DNA of 64,000 bases from NCBI RefSeq assembly GCF_014851395.1, contig NW_024041484.1:5032183-5096182 (forward strand), in the 5' to 3' direction. The stretch is from Micropterus salmoides (lineage: Eukaryota > Chordata > Actinopteri > Centrarchiformes > Centrarchidae). Position 1 is the first letter of the stretch, and every line of letters begins with the position of its first letter. Positions 1 to 11,430 of the stretch are shown here, one piece after another. The position numbers were made by a program, and so were the translations under genes. The notes under the pieces are model-generated. The model saw only the letters and a program-made list of their open reading frames with translations. It was not told the origin of the DNA and did not search any database.

Positions 1-300
1 TCCTCACTTTAAAGCGACCTCAAGTAAAAACTGGCTCAACTCACCCCGCTCTCCCCTATTCCTTTCCATTTACTTAATTGCGTAACCGCTCGCTATCTTA
101 TTACCTAGTTAGCCTCGGTGGCTTTTATATGCCAGCAGTAACGTTAATATATTCCATCCTGAGCACAGAGCTGCGGAGAGAGACACAACCTGAATCCACA
201 AGCCTCTACAATGACCTGCATTTAAATTTAGTCTTGGCTCTCCTGGCAGTCCTCTGATACAAACACACTGCATACACTGAATCTATATGAATAATCACAG
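1..300. other. no gene recognised
   Basis: AT-rich non-coding DNA. I see no convincing coding frame, splice pattern or repeat boundary here. The last bases lead into the 8-base duplication flanking the hAT-like element. Confidence 0.5.
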
Positions 301-308
301 ATAGACAA

Positions 309-1102
309 CGGTGTTGGGCACGTTACTTCCAAAATGTAATACATTATAGATTAGTAATTACTGTAATGTGAGAGTAATTAGTTATATTACAACATTACTG
401 TCTCTGAATTGAAATGCTTTACGTTACTTTCACTGCTATTTAATGGGTGCATTATTCTGATAGTAAGATGTGCCTGAATAGATGGGTTCTAGTGATGTGC
501 AGAGTTATATCCGCGGATGGGGTAGTCATAAAAATTAACCTTCAGATTAATAGCGGGTTGGGTGAAATAGGATGAATCGTCTCCCCATTAAGAACGCTGT
601 GCGCATTTACACAAGGATTTCCGAGGTTTACACGAGGTACAGCAGCATAACGTCATTGATTGTCTGAATCTCCCAAACCTCCGACAGGATCAGTCAGGAT
701 GAACTGACAGCAGCCTCTCTAATTATGAAAGTAATTTGTTAAAGCACAAACACACAGCCTATAGAAATCTATTTAGGCATGATCCTTCAGGGGAGCTACC
801 ATCTTGTCAAGAGGAGCCGAGCTCCCCCATAGTGTGCACCCTGCCTACAGTCTCGACCATTGGATTCCCGCAACAGGTAATAATGTTTGTTTTTCTGGTG
901 CTGAAATGTTTCAGTGTTGGTGAATTATTACAAAAACACCACTTAATTTCGGGTTAAAATGTGTTTTAACGTGCATTACTGAGATTGTAATGGGTATAAT
1001 ATTAAGATTTTTTTTAGTAATGCATAATATTACTGCGTTACTGCAAAAAGCAATACATTACTGTAATTGCGTTACTTTTGTAACGCGTTACTCCCAACAC
1101 TG
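309..1102. mobile_element. non-autonomous hAT-like DNA transposon with 8-bp TSD
   Basis: The ends are inverted repeats: the left starts CGGTGTTGGG and the reverse complement of the right starts CAGTGTTGGG, followed on both sides by runs of GTTACT/AGTAACGC-type sequence. The flanks are ATAGACAA (301-308) and ATAGACAC (1103-1110), a 7-of-8 match of the length hAT transposases make. The terminal sequence is the abundant fish 'AGTGTTGGGAGTAACGCGTTAC' type. The 794-bp element has no long transposase frame; the 73-codon open frame at 736-957 is too short and unlike anything I know. Probably a deleted, non-autonomous copy. Confidence 0.75.
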
Positions 1103-1196
1103 ATAGACACACAGGCACACACAGACTCTTATCATCTCCATAAGGTAAAACATATGCATATAGGTGTAAGACTTCCAAACATATAACACATATGCA

Positions 1197-2015
1197 CACT
1201 AGGGATGAAACGATTACCGGTTTAACAGTAAAATTGCAGACGGTTATTATTACCGTACACATTTTAATTACCATGATAACCGCGTTAACCGCGCTGTTCA
1301 CGTTCAATCTCAGGGCAAACACTGTCTAGCGTCTCCCAGAAGCTGGCGCGCATGCGCAGAATGCAACGTGGGTTTGTTTGGGTCAATGACGACACGGCGG
1401 AAGACGCTGCGGAGATTTTTCTGTCACTCTGAAGTCCGGTCGTATTTTAGTTTTTATGAGAGCGCTGAGGGAAACTTGATTGAAGTAAATGTCCTTATAG
1501 TGAACGCAGGGTGAGTTAACTTTTAGCTTTGGTTTGTCTGTCTGAATTGCTAACAGCGTGTAAACTGAAGCTCTCAGTGTTGCTGCTCTTGTTAAAGCTC
1601 TTGTTGCTGTGTGCGTCATGTGTCCGCAGAGTCTATTGGTCCACTGCACATCATAACACGTTACACAATTTAGTCAACCAACCAGCATATCTAGAAACCT
1701 TACTCCTCTGTATTTATGACAGTTTTTGGGCTCATTGTAGTTACTATCACTGTCTAAATAAAGTGGTCTTTTTATTACCTATATAATATAAAATATAAAA
1801 TCTTGATAATGCACACTTAGATGATTTTCATATGTTTACAAAAGGTATTTGCTGTTTTATTTTTTATGCAAACAAAATGGCAATTGTATTTGTAGTTTTC
1901 AATATAAAACTTGTTGAAATCGTTTCAGTGTGTATCAGTACATTTTAATATTTTTTGGCACATTTTTACAATACCGTGATTTTGGTTACTATAATTATGC
2001 TATGAAATTTTCATA
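1197..2015. mobile_element. hAT-like DNA element remnant, right end missing
   Basis: The left end reads CACTAGGGATGAAACGATTA followed by the ACCGGTTTAACAGTA motif seen at the ends of many fish hAT elements. The far side contains related inverted sequence (ATACCGTGATTTTGGTTACT, 1972-1991) but stops before a proper terminal repeat, exactly where a LINE 3' tail begins (about 2016). The interior is GC-rich around 1340-1430. No transposase frame is seen. Truncation of the right end by the LINE is an inference. Confidence 0.5.
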
Positions 2016-3130
2016 CAATTCAATTCAAATTAGCTTTATTGGCATGAATGTATAAAACAATATTGTCAAAGCATCATACAAACTACATAAGAACAATCAA
2101 CCCCATACATTTCATTAAACAAGTAATTAAAGCGTAAAGTAATGTGTATGTGTGTTTGTGTTAGAAAAATTAAAATATATTAAAAATTAAAATAAAATAA
2201 CAAAAAAAACAGTAAGTGTGTGTGTTAAAGAAATTAAAATATATTAAAAATTAAATAATAAAACAGTAAGAGTGTGTGTGTGTGTTAAAAAAAATATATA
2301 TATTTTAAAAATTAAAATAAATAAATAAAATAATAAGTGTGTGTGTGTGTGTGTGTTGAAAAAATATATATATTAAACATTAAAATAAAAAAATAATACC
2401 GTAAACATGTGTGTCTGTGTATTAATAGACAAAAAATAAAAAAATTATTAATTGATGAAAAATAATAATAATTTTTAAAAAATAAATCAGTATCAAATGA
2501 AAAAACAAAACAATTACTAAAATATCAAACAATCAAAATAATAATAATTTGAAAATCTGTACAATTATTTGTTAGTCTGAGGTTCCACTGGTTGTCCTCA
2601 TTTCATGGCATGAGGAGACATATTTTGCAGCAATTATTTCGCATTTGGACATTTCTCCCAGTAAATAGGGGAGTTTCTGTGTGTCTGATATGAATTCGAA
2701 TTCGGGGTATATTTGGGAAATGTTTGCAAAGTGTTTTTGTCTTAGTGTTTTATATTTAGGGCATGAGGTTAGAAATTGTTAGAATTGCCAGTGTGAATTC
2801 TCTTTTTAGGGTCAGATAACATTGGAATTTACTTTGTGTTTTGGTCGTTTCTTTCCAGTATTCAATATATATTTTTCTTTCTGCTTGCTGATAATTTGGT
2901 TTGGTCTGCTTGAGTTGGTGTTGCTGTCCTGAGGTTGTTGGGGACTTGTTACTGCAGAGAGGCTCATGACCAGCTGGCTGAGGGGACTCTTCTCTGGTTT
3001 CAGCTCCTGGTATGTTAGGGCTTTGTGATGATATGTCTGGGGGTTAACTGATTTTAGGTGATTGTAAAATTTCATTGATATTTTCTGTATTTTAGTAAGA
3101 GAGGGTGCAGCGAGGCCTCGGGGGGTACAC
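2016..3130 (-). mobile_element. LINE 3' end fragment (C-terminal coding region plus 3'UTR and tail)
   Basis: On the minus strand a frame ending near 2575 reads a motif FLTSCPKY..LRQ, then QKLPYLLGE and AAKYVSSCHEMR. This is the C-terminal cysteine/histidine region found after the reverse transcriptase in fish non-LTR retrotransposons. Upstream pieces at 2812-3075 lie in another frame, so at least one frameshift separates them. Downstream is a 3'UTR of about 550 bp ending with CCAATAAAGC and an AATTTGAATTGAATTG tail at 2020-2045. No reverse transcriptase or endonuclease domain is present, so the copy is 5'-truncated and dead. The exact LINE clade is not settled. Confidence 0.6.
2140..2425. repeat. 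minisatellite of four to five units, about 55-75 bp each
   Basis: Each unit starts with a GTGTGTGT(T) run, then has an A/T-rich block like AAAATATATTAAAAATTAAA and ends ..AATAACAGTAA or similar. Units begin near 2146, 2216, 2270, 2336 and 2404. Unit length varies because the GT run and the A-runs differ. It lies in the 3'UTR of the LINE fragment. Confidence 0.65.
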
Positions 3131-3370
3131 TAAGTCATCTGCAATTTTGTCATTTGTTTCCAATCTTTATGGCACATTCACTTTTTGTATACATGTTCTT
3201 AATCAAATCATATGTTTTTCTTCCAATGCCACTTTGAAGTAGCCAATAGAAAAGGCCCTCATGCCAGATGGAATCAAGACTTTTTGGAGGTCAACTCCTT
3301 TCTTAATGTTTTTTATCCCTAATGCACACACACACTTACAGATATATTATTGTTTATATACACCAGAGAT

Positions 3371-4545
3371 AGGGACTCGAGTTAGAGACTCGGACTCGAG
3401 TTAGAGACTCGGACTCGAGTCCGACTTAAGTCGCACACACAGTGACTTCAGACTCGACTTGAGACTCGAGGTGTGGGACTCGTGAACAATGTTTATTTTT
3501 AGAAAACGTCTGATGAGCTTGCTGTTATCCCCCCCCCGTTACCTATAACCTGCCTACGTTAAACGTAGCATCTGCTGCACACGGCCGCAAGCGAGAGAGG
3601 ACAGCCGGCAGCTGCTCCGCCATTCATCATAAACTTTGGCTTTAAAACTTCATAAAACAAGACCCAAACAAAGACGCGCTGAACGCAAATAGGTTAGTAA
3701 CCGGTGGTGAGTAAACATGTTTAGCTCAGCATTGGCCATCTAACGTTAGCTTGCTTCTTGCTTCAGCTACGACCTACGGGAGGTTTGCTCCATCTGTCGT
3801 TCGTTATGAAAAGATGAATTTACTTGCCAAACTTGTGGTGGTCGATTAACATAATTGTTTACGTCCCGCTGGCGGCCATCACCTTAATTATTGCCATTGG
3901 CTAGAAAGAGGTTACAGGTTTATTGTTGATCATGTAACCTGACAGTTTTATTTAGTTATAACATTACACTGGTTTGAGAGTCTGTTGGTGTGTTGACTTA
4001 CAGTAGTTAAGCTCTCATTGATTGCATTGCACATTATGGTTGTGCTCTGTAAGTTAAAAACAGGTTACAGCTTTATTGTTGACCATGTAACTTTACAGTT
4101 TTATTTAGTTATAACTTAAGTTACACTGGGTTTGAGAGTCAACAGGGTTTGTTGACTTACAGTAGTTTATAAGCTGTCATTAATTGTAGACGCATTGTAC
4201 ATTAGACTACATGGTTGTGCTCTGTAAGTTAAAAACAGGTTACGGGTTTATTCTTGATTATGCAAGTCACAGTTTTATTTAGTTAACGTTACACTGGGTT
4301 TAAGAGTCTGGGGATTGTGTTGACTTACAGTATTTAATAAGCCGTCATTAATTGCATTGCACATTATGGTTGTGCTCTGTAAGTGAAAAACAGGTTACAG
4401 TTACAGAATTCCTTATAGCCATGCAGTTTTATAAGCAGCTGCATTGAACACAGCAGGTGATACAACATTCGTAATAACCACGAGAGACTTGAGACTTGAC
4501 TTGAACTCTAGCTCAAAGACTTGAGACTTGAGTAGTGTCATTTGG
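3371..4545. mobile_element. DNA element with GACTCGAG/GACTTGAG terminal repeats
   Basis: The left end is a cluster of GACTCGAG and GAGACTCGG repeats (3371-3480). The right end has the inverted-type cluster GAGACTTGAGACTTGACTTG and ACTTGAGACTTGAG (4483-4533). Such subterminal arrays are typical of fish DNA transposons recognised by multiple transposase-binding sites; that role is inferred. The middle holds the tandem repeat at 3910-4392. No transposase frame is present, and no clean TSD was found. Confidence 0.5.
3910..4392. repeat. three tandem units of about 155-175 bp
   Basis: Units start with GGTTAC(A/G)G at 3910, 4063 and 4238, with a partial fourth at 4393. Each carries CAGTTTTATTTAGTTA, GTTGACTTACAGTA and TGGTTGTGCTCTGTAAGT in the same order. 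Unit 2 is longer through small insertions. The repeat lies inside the element at 3371-4545. Confidence 0.8.
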
Positions 4546-5730
4546 AACCAGAAATTCCCCTGGAGAACACTAATGCATGGGGAACTATCACAACAGAAAA
4601 ATAAACCCTTAAACCAAATAGACCAAGTACACTAGTCAAAACAAACACTAAGAATATATACACTGATTTCTAGGCAAAAATTTATTTTAATGAATTCAAC
4701 AGAGCTCATACAGGTACAAAACACACACTATAGCATTTTCACAAACCACAGCTCAGCATTCAATGTGACTTATCCTGGAGGAAGGCTCTCTCTCAGCTTC
4801 TCTAGGGGACTAGAAGTTCTATGTGTGAGGGATTGCACTGATCATAAACAACAGCAGCATGGAAACAAATGGGTGGTCCCCTCGATGATGCACAATAACA
4901 CAGCAGCGAGGCCTCGGGGGAGACGGATGGAGTCCAGTGTCTGCACTGGAGTTGCTGTCAAACCCACCGGCAGCAGAGCGCCGTGCTGTTTTGCATTTCT
5001 GGATGAGGCAGTGTGCGGTTAATTAAAAAGCTCAGAGGCGTATGAAATGCAATGTGTCGGCAAGGCATGCTGTCACATTACATATCCAGCTCACCGGTTG
5101 ACTATTTTTTAATTCTCAGAAACAATTTTGATCTACGACTTTCACAACAGCTGAGCTCTTTGTTCTTTTATTTCTTTTGTGCCTTTCTGATGCACGCTGC
5201 TTTGGGAAATAAGGCAGCCGTAAACATCTTCTCTCAAAGGAATGCTCAATTCCCATCTGAGCCAGCCAGTAACGAATATATCACCTTGGTTTGTGCTTCC
5301 CCCTCAAGGCAGTCGGTGCATGTTTGAATCCTGGAACACAGCAGGTGAATGCAGAATCTCACACCCCATTTTCACCTGCTATTCCCGATGAGGATGCAAA
5401 GTGTAAGGTGTAAATGCATCGTGTTCGCAATGACCACATGTGGAGCTAGTTTGGCTTGCACTGTGTTCAGATCTTAGGTTGGTATAAAGACATTCCGTAG
5501 CCTCCAACATGCTGGCATCCACACACAACATAATATATAGCATGTAATTGTTTTTAGCTAACATAAAACATAGCAAGCGAGAAGGCTCAAAGAGGGAGCT
5601 CTAATGACGTTATGATTATGCATCAAAGCATATCGTTTATCTAGTCAAAGAGTAGTGTACACGCCGGTACCGCAACACACCAGAACCAACTTAACGCAAT
5701 CTTTTACTTTTATACTAAGACAGGAATAAC
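4546..5730. other. no gene recognised
   Basis: Open frames of 91 and 110 codons (4690-5022, 5052-5327) have no domain, no coding-like composition and no splice context that I can recognise. No repeat boundary was found. Confidence 0.45.
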
Positions 5731-6682
5731 TTAAAGCCCCCCCTCCAGTGTATTTTGACATTTCTATGATATTTCATATTTTTTCTGAGTCATTTCCTTA
5801 CAATGTTGATTACCCACATAGTTTGCCAAATATTTTTTGACAAATAGTTTAATTTTGTGCTCAAAGTTGCAAAAGTTGCTTAGTCATTGAAACGGGGTAT
5901 GACTATAGAAATTCTATAAATCATACGTCATTCTCCGTCACGTTTCGTTAAAAAACTGTCCCGCCTCGGTAAGTCAGAGCATCAAACCGATAAACATCGT
6001 TGTAAGCTAGCTAACCAATTTATCATGTCATTTACTTAGAACTTATAGTAGGTGTGTGTCTGATTGTTGGTTTGTCTTTCTAGTTTAGTTAACTAAGTTT
6101 AGTTAGCCAGGTGTAGTTAGCTAGCATAGTTATTGCAGAAAGTTAGCTAACAGAGGGTCTTCATTGTATTTTTTAGTTTCCTCATCTCAGTTTAGTGTGC
6201 TGTTCATTTTCATTATGGCATCTGTGCGTGCGGTGTTGGAGGACAGATGACAGAAAACGCATCGCACTTTCATCTCATTAATAGTCTGCAACACGCATTT
6301 TACTGACGGCCGTTTTACCAATGCATTGGCGGAGGCACCCCCCACACCCCCGCAGTAAAGTGAGCGCACCACAAAACATAGTGGGGATTATCGTGTGCAG
6401 TGCGTGACAGGACCATCAACTGTATGATTGATAACAGCTGATACTCGCACATTAGTTTCTATTATGGGTAAGTAATAGCTACTCCTGCCAGACAGTAAAA
6501 TGTACTAAACTTTACAGTGTAGTGATGTTAACACAGCATATCGTTAGTGAACACTCCAGCAGGTCAGTTTTTGGTTGTCATGGTAATTGATTACGTCCAA
6601 CTATCAACCACATCCCCATTCTCTGTTTGAGAAAGAACATTAACCAAAAATGGCAGTTAAAACTGACTGGAGGGGGCTTTAA
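5731..6682. mobile_element. non-autonomous TTAA-inserting DNA transposon (piggyBac or Kolobok type)
   Basis: TTAA stands at both edges (5731-5734 and 6679-6682). Inside them are inverted ends: AGCCCCCCCTCCAGTG on the left and, read from the right, AGCCCCCTCCAGTCAGTT. The element proper is 5735-6678, 944 bp. TTAA duplication is the hallmark of piggyBac and is also used by Kolobok transposons. No transposase frame is present, so I cannot choose between them. Confidence 0.75.
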
Positions 6683-7439
6683 TGTATAACATTTTCACAA
6701 TTTACAAAAGGGGCAAACTAATAAAAAAAAAATTGTAGACTGCAGCGTTTCACAAAGTTTAGAAAGTTTCCCTGATCTCCCAAAACAATGTGATTGTTTT
6801 AAGGGAGTCTCGGGTTGATTTGCAACCATCTCAAATTACTTGTAGGTTTTGCTCTGGACGAGTTCCACCTGTTCTGACTGATTTCAGCAGTTTTCGATCT
6901 ATTGTGTGTGATATATGTTCTAAGCAGACACTGAGAGACCATGAAAGGGTGACGTTATGATGTGAAGGGTGAAGCTCAAATATCCAAGTCAAAGAATTAC
7001 ACATTTAAATTGAGGCGCACTTCAACTAATGGTGTGGTTTCTGCAGTCCAAATACTACAGAATGAAGACCCAAATCACCATAGGTGCCCTACATGTAGCT
7101 ATATACAATATTATATACAATATTAGGCCTTCAAACTGTCCCTGTCATGGGGTGTGGTTTAGCTCACATGGTTCAAATCTGACCTGTGGTCCTTTGTTGC
7201 ATTTCTCCCCTGATCTTTCTCTCCCTCGTTTCGCTCCTCTAGTCACTGTTCTATCCAATAAAGGCGAAAAATGCCAGTCAAACAAGATGCCAAACTTCCT
7301 CCAACCAAGTTTTCAAAACAACATTGACAAACCTTTTAAGTTGCTACAGTGCACCTTTCAGCAAACAGTTATTAATTTACACATGCAAATGAGCAACATT
7401 ATTACTCAGTTGAAGTGGTTTGTGTCCAACTAGAGTCTA
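6683..7439. other. no gene recognised
   Basis: An open frame of 134 codons (7029-7433) has no recognised domain and uneven composition. Nothing else is supported. Confidence 0.45.
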
Positions 7440-7785
7440 GAATTCAGTCTCATAGCTCTGTCTTTGGCCTCTACCAACTCCTGAGGGAAATATCTGCCTC
7501 TTTAGCTGCTAAATGCTCCACTATTTTCACCTGTGTCTGCCTGCTGTTTGCTGCTGTGCAGGTATTGTACACTGGATTCATCAGAGCTTTTTTTTGTGCT
7601 GAAAATAGCTGCCTGCTGCGGCCCGAAAAACACCACTACACCACTCACTACAAATCTCTGCATTTTCAGGTGATCATTTTCTGTAGATTCGTCACTACAA
7701 GCGATCCCTTTGTCATTGTCACATTTTGTTTACATTGCTATTTGGTACATTGGTATAAAGATATTGATTACAGTGGCTTTAAAGC
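7440..7785 (+). repeat. dispersed fish repeat, family 'GCTAAATGCTCCACT' (copy 1)
   Basis: This stretch contains TTTAGCTGCTAAATGCTCCA, CTGCTGTTTGCTGCTGTGCA and TTCGTCACTACAAGCGATCC in order. The same blocks recur at 27395, 28555, 33670 and around the nest at 44.8 kb. The 124-codon frame across it reflects the repeat, not a gene. Class unknown. Confidence 0.6.
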
Positions 7786-9228
7786 ATAGACAGTTCACAA
7801 GGTGATGCAAGATGATGTGAGGTGAGTAGAAACCTCTAGGTGGTCGAAAACAGTGTGACACCAAGGAAGTAATGGACACAGCTTTAGCTAATAATTAAAA
7901 GTCAATGCTTTGACACTATGTTCAATACTATATTCTTCTTTACTGGATGGCTTTATTGTTCTTCCGATAAGGTCCGAAGTAGTGTGCTCAGAATAATCTA
8001 AGGAGAAAGCAACTACATAACTCATTCAATGCTGGTAATGTCCACTGAATTTTTACTGGGAGTTTAGGAGATATACTGACCATTAGAGTGTACTTAAATT
8101 GCTTTCTTCAGATTCCAGTATTTTATGAATCCATCTCAATAGTTGCAATAGCAACCAAAATAAATGAACAAATGTGCAGCGTGGAAAGGGCTTTTAGCAT
8201 TTAGACATTCCTGTTGGAAAATAAAATGGCAATGCTTTATTTCAGTGGCTAATATCTTCATAACTGAACAGCTAAAAAGATCTGAAAAATCTTTTTAGTG
8301 TCGGGGGGAGGGGGGCGACTCACGACCTCAGTACTTTTAAATCCGTGGCTACAGCTGTGACCTCATTCATTTGCACAACTAAGTAGCGACAGCTTAGTGC
8401 ATTATGGGTTCTATCAGGACAATTACAGCGCATCTTTGATCTTGCTGAAATTGTCTTAACCACAGGGCCCTGTTGAGTTTTATTTTGCATGGGCAGAGAG
8501 CTGAAATATTCCCATCACACCTCATCTTGAAATTCTGTTTGAACAGGAAAAATGTACAGAAACAACACTGGAAGAAAAACTGCCAGACTGAAAAACGATC
8601 CCCTTAGTTGACGGGCTGATAAGAGCAGAAACTGTGAGGCGAGGTCACCTTCAGATCAACTAAGCTCTGTTAAATCATTTATCGCAGAATATGATATATG
8701 GGAAAGTGAGACCTTGACGTCAGGAATCATGGGACACAACTGGGAAAACATACGACTGGCGCTCTCAGTCAAAACAAAACAAACAGCCAGGAGTCAAGCT
8801 GAAATGTCAGATGACAGATCAGATGGATTTTGATTATCTTTGCTCAGGCATTCATTTGTGGTTCAGCAATTATTAACCTAGAGGGACTAAAGATGCAGAA
8901 TAACCTGAATAAATAATAATTTCCTCAATAAATTAGAACAAAATTTACAAGAAAGCACTGCCATTTGGAAGAAAATGATTTTGCAGAAAGCCAAGCCTTT
9001 AACTGAATAACATGTATATTTCAAAAACTGGATTTTTCAGTAAGAGGGCATGCAAAACATACTGCCTGTGTTTATTTTGTTTGATTTGAAGGCACAGGTA
9101 CATATGTATATTTATTGTCATGGTTCATTTGTTCCCCCACTTTCTAAACGTTGCATACTTAGATTAACTTACATTAACTTAAAACACGTCCACGAGTCCA
9201 TCATTTATCTGACTTCATTGATTTAGTT
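7786..9228. other. no gene recognised
   Basis: AT-rich sequence without supported genes or clear repeat edges. Confidence 0.45.
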
Positions 9229-11430
9229 CAGAGGTTTTCAAACTGTGAGGAGAGGTGCGAGGCAAAGGCAACTAAGATATTTTAAACTCCTCGCTCTTCT
9301 GCTGCAATTACTGTCAAAAATCACACTCATGGTACTCTTGGAGTCATAACTCAGTCAAATCTGAACACACAGACACGATACACATATTTTTAGATTCAGC
9401 GAAACAGATGCTCCTTAGAACTCCAGAACTTACCTGACAATCAGCAGGTTTTCTTCAGTATAAAAGGATTCGAGTGACTGTACATCTATGGGTATATAAT
9501 GGCAAACAGGAACTGCTGATAGCTAATGCAGCATACTTTCAATGGTAACAATTTGTAACCCCTAAAGTTGTAGCCAAGCTCAAATTAGATTCGCAAAGCA
9601 TTAGGAGGAAAGTTGTTTTCTGAAATTTATATATTTCATAATAATTTATATATTTGTCTCGATCTAGCCCACCCGGAAATGTTATGACATGACGCCCTCC
9701 TGCTCTCCTGTCTGATTGGCTGGATCACGATACCGTCGTGACGCTACAGTCGTTTTAGCAACCAGCAAGTTAAGATAGAGGAGGAGCCAAAAAGCCTACA
9801 ACTTTCATTCCAAATGGAAACACGAGTTTTTGTTCAGTTTGGTCAACGACAGACCAATCTACCTAATTTGTAACCAAGCACTTCCTGTGGCAAAAAGCTA
9901 ACTTGGAACGTCATCACACCACTAATCACCCGGAATTCAAGGACACCTTTCAACCAAAAGCGCTCTACCCTCCAGTAAAGTGACCGAGTTGAAGTCGGCA
10001 TTTGAGGGCCCAACAGCTGCTATTTAACACGTCCACAGACAAAAGAATAGAAAGTCCGCAACAGAGGCCTCTTTTCATGTGAGTCTCCTTCTGGCTAAAC
10101 ACAATAAACCATTTACCGATGGAGAGTGCATTAAGAAGGGAATGTCTGTCACTGAAACAAAGGAGATATTAAATATGTGAATGTAAGTGTGCCACTTGAC
10201 CAACAGTGGCCAGAAGGAAAGAGTCATTATCAGAGGACGTGTCTCAACAAGAGCTCAGACATTTATCACTGTGCAAATGCTTCTTACTGCAATTTGACGA
10301 ACATGACAGACACTGCACAGCTAATGGTGTTCGTTTGGATGGAGAATTCATCCATGAAGGAAGATTACCTCACACTTTTGCCATTAAAGAAGACGACGAT
10401 GGGTGAGGGCATCTACAAGTTCAAACGGTACATCTATTACAACAACATCCCCACTTAGAAGTTAGTGTCAACTGTCTGAGTTCCGCAGCTATACATGTGG
10501 AACTCAGACCATCAACAGATCAGACCATAAACAGACACTTGTTAGCGAGGTTGGGAGACGGACACACTTCCCAAGACTGGCACAGAATGTGAGAGAAGCT
10601 AAACCTCAACAGTTCTGTGTCCATCTGGATAAAGTGGCGGCTGAATTTGACAGGCTAAAGTTTTCAGGAAATACATGTCATGGAGAACTTTGCAGATTAA
10701 TCACCTATCCCTTTCTTCCTATTGACACTGACACTGCATCTGTCAAGTAGCATTTTCTTTACAAAATGAAGTGGAGGTGGAAATAATTGAACTGCAAAGT
10801 GATGTTGAAATGCAAGCCAAGGCAAAGGACAGCTACTGTTTGGGGCTTGTGCAGGGGAAAATCCCCTCTCCTCTCCTCCTGTGCACAGAAAGTGAAAGAC
10901 TTTAGCTCCACTTATGTCTGTGACATGGCACTTTTCACAGATGAAAATAATCAAAACAAAGCAAAGGATCTGCCTGACTGAAAGCCACCTTACTGACTGA
11001 GTGAGCCAAACTACAGAGCACTAAGTCATAGTGTGCAGTCATCACACTGACTTTGGGGAGGTTTTGCATAGTTTGGAGTGAAATACTGTGGATAGTACCT
11101 AATTGTTTGTTAATTTCCCTTTAGTTATGTGGCATATGGTTCAATGGGAACATTTATGTTGCTCTCGTATTCTAGTCATTCTTATTTTAATTTCTGCCTT
11201 CTTGATTTTGAGAGAATGTGATGTTGCTTCAGGTCATGTTGTGCCTTGACAATGCATACAGGGGTCAGAATTAAAGTTGTTAAAATGGATTGGTTGTAGA
11301 AAAAAAGAATTTTTCAGCATTGCAACATCTGTGGGGTTTTATTTTTTATATTTCTGAATGGTAGATCTTGGCTCATTTCTAAGCCTGAGAAGTGATCTTG
11401 GCATGAAAAAGGTTGGAGTTTGAGCACGAT
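9229..11430 (+). mobile_element. hAT-Charlie-like DNA transposon, autonomous-derived copy
   Basis: The left end CAGAGGTTTTCAAACTGTGA matches the Charlie-type terminal repeat style (CAG.GGTTCTCAAACTTT). A candidate right end, AAAGGTTGGAGTTTGAGCAC, lies near 11410-11430 but is worn. Between them are fragments of a BED-finger hAT transposase in the right order (separate entry). No convincing 8-bp duplication remains, so the right limit is approximate. Confidence 0.6.
9812..10985 (+). pseudogene. hAT-Charlie-like transposase pseudogene (BED finger, catalytic region, C-terminal dimerisation region)
   Basis: The ancestral product would be a nuclear DNA transposase. From 9812 one frame reads KWKHEFLFSLVND and LICNQALPVAKS, then a stop; the next frame continues NLERHHTTNHPEFKD. 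Together these give the C..C/H..H layout of a BED zinc finger. From about 10045 come SATEASFHVSLLLAKHNK and PFTDGECIKKGM, typical of this transposase group. At 10290-10400 is DTAQLMVFV with a following LLPLKKTTMGE block. Near 10770-10830 is VEVEIIELQSDVEM, and near 10890 FSSTYVCDMA, matching the usual 'LIELQCD' and 'GSTYVCE' C-terminal motifs. Stops and frameshifts separate every block, so it cannot make a full protein. Genes such as GTF2IRD2 and ZBED members derive from related transposases. Confidence 0.75.

Noticed and set aside
7029..7789. Open frames of 134 and 124 codons as genes
   Set aside because: The second lies in a dispersed repeat; the first has no domain or coding-like composition.
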